In this document: piece after piece, positions 58,905 through 64,000 of the stretch
Numbering within the stretch: the first letter of the stretch is position 1
Layout: every line of letters begins with the position of its first letter
Source of the DNA: Pseudomonas sp. Irchel s3b2
GTDB lineage: Bacteria > Pseudomonadota > Gammaproteobacteria > Pseudomonadales > Pseudomonadaceae
Assembly (NCBI RefSeq): GCF_900187445.1
Contig: NZ_FYEB01000003.1
Span: 62,001 to 126,000, forward strand
Length of the DNA stretch: 64,000 nucleotides
Direction of reading: 5' to 3'
The notes under the pieces: generated by a model
What the model was told of the DNA's origin: nothing
Seen by the model: the letters and a program-made list of their open reading frames with translations, nothing else
Databases searched by the model: none
Program-made: the position numbers and the translations under genes

Positions 58905-59423
58905 GTGCGAAATTTGATTCTTGTTGGACCGATGGGGGCTGGAAAAAGCACCATCGGCCGGTTGCTGGCCAAAGAGCTGCGCCTGCCGTTCAAAGATTCC
59001 GATAAGGAAATTGAATTGCGCACGGGTGCCAATATTCCGTGGATCTTCGATAAAGAAGGCGAACCGGGCTTTCGTGACCGCGAGGAGGCGATGATTGCCG
59101 AACTGTGCGCGTTCGACGGCGTAGTGTTGGCGACCGGTGGCGGAGCAGTCATGCGCGAAGCCAATCGGAGGGCGCTGCACGCCGGTGGTCGGGTGGTGTA
59201 TCTGCATGCGTCTGTCGAGCAGCAGGTCGGCCGAACGGCTCGCGACCGCAATCGGCCATTGTTGCGCACTGCCGATCCAGCCAAGACCCTGCGGGACTTG
59301 CTGGCGATCCGTGATCCGCTGTACCGGGAAATCGCCGACCTGGTGGTGGAAACCGATGAGCGGCCGCCGCGGATGGTGGTGCTCGACATCCTCGAACGCT
59401 TGCAGCAGCTACCTCCACGTTAA
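58905..59423 (+). CDS. aroK: Shikimate kinase
   Basis: Phosphorylates shikimate at O3 in aromatic amino-acid synthesis. The 172-residue product begins at GTG 58905. It has Walker [10 protein letters not shown] (residues 9-17), [11 protein letters not shown] with the shikimate-binding Asp, FRDREE with the Arg, and ATGGGAVM. Its coupling to pilQ is the standard order in gamma-proteobacteria with type IV pili. Confidence 0.96.
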   Translation: MRNLILVGPMGAGKSTIGRLLAKELRLPFKDSDKEIELRTGANIPWIFDKEGEPGFRDREEAMIAELCAFDGVVLATGGGAVMREANRRALHAGGRVVYLHASVEQQVGRTARDRNRPLLRTADPAKTLRDLLAIRDPLYREIADLVVETDERPPRMVVLDILERLQQLPPR

Positions 59424-59574
59424 TGCGCGGCGTGAAATGCGCTATCCTCGGCGTCCTGTCGCAGCCGCTCAAGGTTGTGGCGGCTGGCTACCGAACGGCG
59501 TCACACCAGCAGACGTCGTGGAATTCGTTAACTCAAGGCAGGGATGCCTGATTCCATCTTCACTGTGGGGACAC

Positions 59575-60675
59575 ATGCAGACACTCAAGGTCGATCTAGG
59601 CGAGCGCAGCTACCCGATTCATATTGGCGAAGGTTTGTTGGATCAGCCTGAGCTGCTGGCCCCGCATATCCGCGGGCGGCAGGTGGCGATCATCTCCAAC
59701 GAGACCGTCGCGCCGCTCTACCTCGAGCGTCTGACCCGCAGTCTTGCGCAGTTCTCGGTAATTTCCGTGGTGCTGCCCGACGGCGAAGCCTTCAAGACCT
59801 GGGAAACCCTGCAACTGATTTTTGACGGCATGCTGACTGCCCGGCACGATCGCCGCACCACGGTAATCGCCCTGGGTGGCGGCGTGATCGGTGACATGGC
59901 CGGTTTTGCGGCCGCCTGTTACCAGCGTGGCGTCGATTTCATCCAGGTGCCGACCACGTTGTTGTCACAAGTCGACTCCTCGGTGGGCGGCAAGACCGGG
60001 ATCAATCACCCGCTGGGCAAGAACATGGTCGGCGCCTTTTATCAGCCCAATGTGGTGCTGATCGATACCGCCACCCTCAACACCCTGCCGCCCCGCGAAC
60101 TGTCCGCCGGGCTGGCGGAAGTCATCAAATACGGGCTGATCTGCGACGAGCCGTTCCTGACCTGGCTCGAAGAAAACGTCGATCGCCTGCGAGCGCTGGA
60201 CCAGACCGCCCTGACTTACGCCATCGAACGATCCTGCGCGGCCAAGGCTGCGGTGGTCGGTGCCGACGAGAAAGAGACGGGCGTGCGTGCCACATTGAAT
60301 CTGGGCCACACTTTCGGCCACGCGATCGAAACCCACATGGGCTATGGTGTCTGGCTTCATGGTGAAGCAGTCGCTGCTGGCACCGTAATGGCTTTGGAAA
60401 TGTCCGCGCGCCTGGGCTGGATCAGCGAACAGGAGCGTGATCGCGGTATTCGCCTGTTCCAGCGTGCCGGCCTGCCGGTCATCCCGCCGGAAGAAATGAC
60501 CGAAGCCGATTTTCTCGAACACATGGCAATTGACAAGAAAGTGATCGACGGTCGTTTGCGCCTGGTGCTGCTGCGCCGCATGGGCGAAGCAGTGGTGACC
60601 GACGATTATCCGAAAGAGATTTTACAGGCCACGCTGGGAGCGGATTACCGCGCCCTGGCTCAGCTTAAAGGTTAA
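59575..60675 (+). CDS. aroB: 3-Dehydroquinate synthase
   Basis: Converts DAHP to 3-dehydroquinate with NAD+ and a divalent metal. The 366-residue product starts at ATG 59575 ([22 protein letters not shown]) after GTGGGG. It has the NAD-binding [10 protein letters not shown] and [16 protein letters not shown], the [20 protein letters not shown] block, the metal ligands in [13 protein letters not shown] (Glu), [12 protein letters not shown] (His) and [10 protein letters not shown] (His). The frame stays open upstream into aroK, but that part is not coding for AroB. Confidence 0.96.
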   Translation: MQTLKVDLGERSYPIHIGEGLLDQPELLAPHIRGRQVAIISNETVAPLYLERLTRSLAQFSVISVVLPDGEAFKTWETLQLIFDGMLTARHDRRTTVIALGGGVIGDMAGFAAACYQRGVDFIQVPTTLLSQVDSSVGGKTGINHPLGKNMVGAFYQPNVVLIDTATLNTLPPRELSAGLAEVIKYGLICDEPFLTWLEENVDRLRALDQTALTYAIERSCAAKAAVVGADEKETGVRATLNLGHTFGHAIETHMGYGVWLHGEAVAAGTVMALEMSARLGWISEQERDRGIRLFQRAGLPVIPPEEMTEADFLEHMAIDKKVIDGRLRLVLLRRMGEAVVTDDYPKEILQATLGADYRALAQLKG

Positions 60676-60685
60676 TAAGATCCCG

Positions 60686-62296
60686 ATGACTAGTTTGCAT
60701 GCCGACGAGGCTTTCCTCGGCCATTACCAGTTAAGTCATGACCCTTTCGCTCCACGGGTGCCTGGCTTCAAATTTTTTCCGGCCCAGCGCAAACCGGTGC
60801 TGGGGCAGTTGCATCATCTGGCCCGTTACAGCCAGTTGTTGCTGGTGGTCACTGGCCCTCAAGGCAGCGGCAAAACCCTGTTGCGTCAGGCCCTGGTAGC
60901 CAGCACCAACAAACAGTCAGTGCAGAGCGTGGTGGTTTCCGCCCGTGGCGCCGGCGATGCAGCCGGTATGCTGCGTCAGGTGGCTCAGGCGCTGAACGTC
61001 GAGCAAGCCGAAATCGGCGCGATCCTGGCCCAGGTGGTGCAACTTGCCCTCACCGGGCAGGAAGTCTACTTGCTGGTGGATGATGCCGAGCAGCTCGACG
61101 AATCCGCGCTGGAAGCCTTGCTGGCTTTGGCCGCTGGTGCGCCCGAAGGTCGCCCGCACGTGTTCCTGTTCGGCGAATCGTCGCTGATTGCTCAGCTTGA
61201 CGCGCTGAGCCTCGAGGAAGAGCGTTTTCACGTCATCGAATTGCAGCCCTACACCGAAGAAGAAACCCGCGAATATCTGGACCAGCGTCTTGAAGGCGCC
61301 GGCCGTGGTATCGAACTTTTTACTGCGGATCAGATCTCTGATATTCACGAAAGCTCCGACGGCTGGCCTGGCACCATCAACCAGGTTGCCCGCGATGCGA
61401 TGATCGAAGCCATGATTGCCAGCCGCTCAGCGGTGAAGCGTCCAAGTATGGGGTTCAACATGCCGAAGAAACACGTATTGGCGATTTCCGCCGTTGTCGT
61501 GGTCGCGGTAGCCGCCGCCTGGTTGATGCCGGGTCGCAGCAAAGCACCGACCACCGGCGCGCCTGCCAACGAACAGGCGCAATTGCCGCTGGGCCAGGGC
61601 GCGCCACAACCTGACAGCGGTGGTGCTCCCGCCGTGGAATTCGCCGGTAATTCGCAACCGATGCCGTTGCCGTTGGTCGGCAACTCGCAGCCGGTAATGC
61701 GTGGTCCGTTGGCCGAAGCGGCCGGTGGTATCACCGAAGGCGACGACGGCGTGCCGGTCGAAGGTTCCAGCGCTACACCGCCAACCGTGACCACGATTGC
61801 GCCGCCTGCTGGTATCCAGCCGGGCCCGGCGCCAACGCCTGCCGCCAAACCGGTTCCAGCGCCGACTCAGGTCGCGACGGCCAAGCCAGTGCCTGCACCT
61901 GTAGCCAAGCCAGCGCCTGCACCTGTAGCCAAACCGGCTCCAGCGCCCGCCAAGCCGGCCGCTGCCGTCAAACCTGTCGAGAAGCCAGTCACCGTGGCCA
62001 AATCCGCCGGTGGTAGCTGGTACGCAGGCCAGGCGCCGGGCAACTACGTGGTGCAAATCCTCGGCACCAGCTCCGAATCGGCCGCGCAAAGCTTCGTCAA
62101 GGAGCAGGGCGGCGAGTACCGTTATTTCAAGAAAGTACTCAACGGCAAACCGCTTTACGTCATCACCTACGGTAACTTCGCCAACCGCGATGCAGCCGTT
62201 ACCGCCATCAAGGCCTTGCCAGCGAAGGTTCAGGCTGGTAAACCTTGGCCTCGCACTGTCGCCAGCGTCCAACAGGAACTGGCAACAACTCGCTGA
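60686..62296 (+). CDS. AAA ATPase-SPOR membrane protein (DamX-like)
   Basis: A 536-residue protein with three parts. Residues 1 to about 240 are an ExeA/GspA-type AAA domain: Walker A GPQGSGKT (57-64) and the Walker B-like VYLLVDDAEQL. A membrane helix is at about 262-283, then a periplasmic Ala/Pro-rich linker (with three PAPVAKP-type repeats near 385-420), and a C-terminal SPOR domain (about 446-530, YVVQILGTSSESAAQSFVKEQ) that would bind septal peptidoglycan. E. coli DamX has the SPOR end but no active ATPase part; the aroB neighbour is the same. A role in septation or wall assembly is inferred. Confidence 0.9.
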   Translation: MTSLHADEAFLGHYQLSHDPFAPRVPGFKFFPAQRKPVLGQLHHLARYSQLLLVVTGPQGSGKTLLRQALVASTNKQSVQSVVVSARGAGDAAGMLRQVAQALNVEQAEIGAILAQVVQLALTGQEVYLLVDDAEQLDESALEALLALAAGAPEGRPHVFLFGESSLIAQLDALSLEEERFHVIELQPYTEEETREYLDQRLEGAGRGIELFTADQISDIHESSDGWPGTINQVARDAMIEAMIASRSAVKRPSMGFNMPKKHVLAISAVVVVAVAAAWLMPGRSKAPTTGAPANEQAQLPLGQGAPQPDSGGAPAVEFAGNSQPMPLPLVGNSQPVMRGPLAEAAGGITEGDDGVPVEGSSATPPTVTTIAPPAGIQPGPAPTPAAKPVPAPTQVATAKPVPAPVAKPAPAPVAKPAPAPAKPAAAVKPVEKPVTVAKSAGGSWYAGQAPGNYVVQILGTSSESAAQSFVKEQGGEYRYFKKVLNGKPLYVITYGNFANRDAAVTAIKALPAKVQAGKPWPRTVASVQQELATTR

Positions 62297-62301
62297 AGAT
62301 T

Positions 62302-62324
62302 CGGCGGCCTTACCCAGGCCGCCT
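62302..62324 (+). terminator. Hairpin after the DamX-like gene
   Basis: GGCGGCCT (62302-62309) and AGGCCGCC (62316-62323) form a GC-rich 8-bp stem with loop TACCC-like six bases, 5 bp after the stop. No T run follows (TCTCC), so termination is likely partial or Rho-aided. Confidence 0.6.
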
Positions 62325-62417
62325 CTCCAAGCACCTCAAAATTTCTGCAAGTGCGCGCTGCCCGCAAGGGCGCGTGCCTTGTGGTGTCTGCGTCACAGTA
62401 GTCTTTGAGTCGCTGCG

Positions 62418-62440
62418 GTCAAAATTAAAAAAGTTTTGAC
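62418..62440. promoter_or_regulatory. Inverted repeat upstream of gltB
   Basis: GTCAAAA (62418-62424) and TTTTGAC (62434-62440) are perfect complements around nine A/T-rich bases, 68 bp upstream of the -35 element. This could be an operator; the binding protein is not known. Confidence 0.4.
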
Positions 62441-62466
62441 TAGCACAGCATATCGCTTTAAACCTT

Positions 62467-62513
62467 TCACAAATGCGACATGGATTTGCGACATTTCGTC
62501 GTCAAATTTGTGA
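62467..62513. promoter_or_regulatory. Dyad and direct repeat overlapping the gltB -35 element
   Basis: TCACAAAT (62467-62474) and ATTTGTGA (62506-62513) are perfect complements 31 bp apart, the second covering the -35 element. Between them TGCGACAT occurs twice (62474-62481 and 62487-62494), 13 bp apart. The layout suggests control by a dimeric or looping regulator. Confidence 0.45.
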
Positions 62514-62536
62514 GCCTCTGTGTCGGTGTGTACAAT
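62508..62536 (+). promoter_or_regulatory. Sigma-70 promoter of gltB
   Basis: TTGTGA (62508-62513), a 17-base spacer and TACAAT (62531-62536). Transcription would start near 62543, about 100 nt before gltB. The leader includes a hairpin TGCCTC-GACAA-GAGGCA (62610-62626) just upstream of the ribosome site. Confidence 0.75.
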
Positions 62537-62645
62537 GACCTCCCTTTTGCCCCCGCAAAGCTGGCGTACGTTCGGTGTGGATGGTAACTGGTTGAATTGA
62601 AAAGAAATTTGCCTCGACAAGAGGCAGCCTGGTGAGAAAGTGTCT

Positions 62646-64000
62646 ATGAAAGCAGGTCTGTACCAACCAGATGAATTCAAGGATAACTGCGGTTTCGGCC
62701 TGATAGCCCATATGCAGGGCGAGCCCAGTCATACCCTTTTGCAAACGGCCATTGAGGCCCTGACCTGCATGACCCACCGCGGTGGGATCAACGCCGACGG
62801 CAAGACCGGTGACGGTTGCGGTCTGCTGATTCAAAAGCCGGATGTATTCCTGCGTGCGATTGCCCAGGAAACCTTCGGCGTCGAAATGCCCAAGCAATAC
62901 GCCGTGGGCATGGTTTTCTTCAACCAGGATCCGGTCAAGGCCGAGGCCGCTCGCGAGAACATGAACCGCGAGATCCTGGCCGAAGGCTTGCAACTTATCG
63001 GCTGGCGCAAAGTGCCGATCGATACCAGTGTCCTCGGCCGTCTGGCCCTCGAGCGCCTGCCGCAGATCGAACAAGTGTTCATCGGTGGTGAAGGCCTGAG
63101 CGATCAGGACATGGCGATCAAGCTGTTCAGCGCCCGTCGTCGTTCGTCTGTGGCCAACGCCGCCGACGTCGATCACTACATCTGCAGCTTTTCCCACAAG
63201 ACCATCATTTATAAAGGCCTGATGATGCCGGCGGACCTGACCGCCTTCTATCCAGACCTGAGCGACCAGCGCCTGCAAACCTCGATCTGCGTGTTCCACC
63301 AGCGCTTTTCGACCAACACTCTGCCGAAATGGCCGCTGGCGCAGCCGTTCCGCTTCCTCGCCCACAATGGCGAGATCAACACCATCACCGGCAACCGTAA
63401 CTGGGCAGTGGCCCGTCGCACCAAGTTCGCCAACGATCTGATGGATCTGGAAGAGCTCGGCCCACTGGTCAACCGCGTCGGTTCTGACTCCTCCAGCATG
63501 GACAACATGCTCGAGCTGATGGTCACCGGTGGCATCGACCTGTTCCGTGGCGTGCGGATGATCATTCCGCCTGCGTGGCAGAACGTCGAAACCATGGATC
63601 CGGATCTGCGGGCGTTCTACGAATACAACTCGATGCACATGGAACCGTGGGACGGCCCGGCCGGCGTGGTCATGACCGACGGTCGCTACGCGGTGTGCCT
63701 GCTCGACCGTAACGGTCTGCGTCCGGCGCGTTGGGTCACCACCAAGAACGGCTTCATTACCCTGGCCTCGGAAATCGGTGTCTGGAACTACCAGCCTGAA
63801 GACGTGATCGCCAAGGGCCGCGTCGGACCTGGCCAGATCTTTGCCGTGGACACCGAAACCGGTCAGATCCTCGACACCGATGCCATCGACAACCGCTTGA
63901 AGTCCCGTCATCCGTACAAGCAATGGCTGCGCAAGAATGCCCTGCGCATCCAGGCGACCATGGAAGACAACGACCATGGTTCGGCGTTCTACGACGTCGA
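62646..64000 (+). CDS. gltB: Glutamate synthase large subunit (3' end outside window)
   Basis: The large chain of NADPH-dependent GOGAT, which makes two glutamates from glutamine and 2-oxoglutarate. The visible part is 451 codons from ATG 62646; full-length proteins are about 1480. It begins [18 protein letters not shown]: the first 14 residues are a propeptide and Cys15 is the N-terminal nucleophile of the glutaminase domain. Further marks are [42 protein letters not shown] and [14 protein letters not shown]. gltD should lie beyond the window. Confidence 0.97.
   Translation, partial: MKAGLYQPDEFKDNCGFGLIAHMQGEPSHTLLQTAIEALTCMTHRGGINADGKTGDGCGLLIQKPDVFLRAIAQETFGVEMPKQYAVGMVFFNQDPVKAEAARENMNREILAEGLQLIGWRKVPIDTSVLGRLALERLPQIEQVFIGGEGLSDQDMAIKLFSARRRSSVANAADVDHYICSFSHKTIIYKGLMMPADLTAFYPDLSDQRLQTSICVFHQRFSTNTLPKWPLAQPFRFLAHNGEINTITGNRNWAVARRTKFANDLMDLEELGPLVNRVGSDSSSMDNMLELMVTGGIDLFRGVRMIIPPAWQNVETMDPDLRAFYEYNSMHMEPWDGPAGVVMTDGRYAVCLLDRNGLRPARWVTTKNGFITLASEIGVWNYQPEDVIAKGRVGPGQIFAVDTETGQILDTDAIDNRLKSRHPYKQWLRKNALRIQATMEDNDHGSAFYDV

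Noticed and set aside
59137..59574. N-terminal extension of AroB inside aroK
   Set aside because: The known AroB N terminus [14 protein letters not shown] fits ATG 59575, which has a ribosome site; the extension is the out-of-frame reading of aroK.
62502..63977. 491-codon leftward frame
   Set aside because: Antisense to gltB, with its N-terminal Cys and glutaminase motifs.

Overview
The window is a piece of a Pseudomonas chromosome, most likely from the P. fluorescens group. Three things point there: the gene content and order (hut, opgGH, tatABC-hisIE-ubi, pha, hslVU, priA, pilMNOPQ-aroKB-gltB), a medium-chain-length PHA locus with two class II synthases, and dense REP/REPIN repeats of the kind known from fluorescent pseudomonads. 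It is mostly conserved core chromosome. I see no tRNA or rRNA gene, no CRISPR array, no prophage and no IS element. Calls rest on reading the sequence and on general knowledge of the families; no database search was run.

Layout. (1) 1-15992: a complete histidine-utilisation locus. hutF (cut by the left edge) runs leftward from the regulator hutC; rightward follow hutC, hutD, hutU, a NCS1 permease (probably for urocanate), the ABC transporter hutXWV, a MIO-less ammonia-lyase paralogue (hutH1), the intact histidase hutH2, the histidine permease hutT, hutI and hutG. hutU has a -24/-12 sigma-54 promoter with a HutC-type palindrome just downstream, a second palindrome lies between hutF and hutC, and A-rich Crc/Hfq-type motifs precede hutH2 and hutT. 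(2) 16000-20463: an AT-richer strip with a small secreted protein, an orphan choline-type binding protein, an esterase, pip and dtd. (3) 20464-25195: opgGH for periplasmic glucans, with a small leader ORF. (4) 25306-33360, minus strand: a chemoreceptor, then ubiE-ubiJ-ubiB, hisI-hisE, tatABC and rsmE. (5) 33514-40573: the PHA cluster, with phaI-phaF facing phaC1-phaZ-phaC2-phaD. (6) 40830-48331, minus strand: DUF971 protein, hslVU behind a sigma-32 promoter, a SPOR protein, argS and priA. (7) 48614-53819: rpmE, a secreted nuclease, maeB and PBP1A. (8) 54037-64000: pilMNOPQ, aroK, aroB, a DamX-like AAA/SPOR protein and the 5' part of gltB.

The genes group into work units: histidine uptake and breakdown to glutamate; carbon storage as PHA; ubiquinone synthesis and Tat export; type IV pilus assembly next to the shikimate genes; and glutamate synthesis. 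The observation most worth following is the hutH1 product: it keeps the ammonia-lyase fold and most active-site residues, but lacks exactly the Ala-Ser-Gly triad that forms the MIO cofactor and also the catalytic Tyr. Other points of note are a strong intrinsic terminator embedded in the signal-peptide codons of the nuclease gene, a leader ORF before opgG, a large dyad plus sigma-54 promoter before phaC1, and a roughly 110-bp structured repeat present twice.
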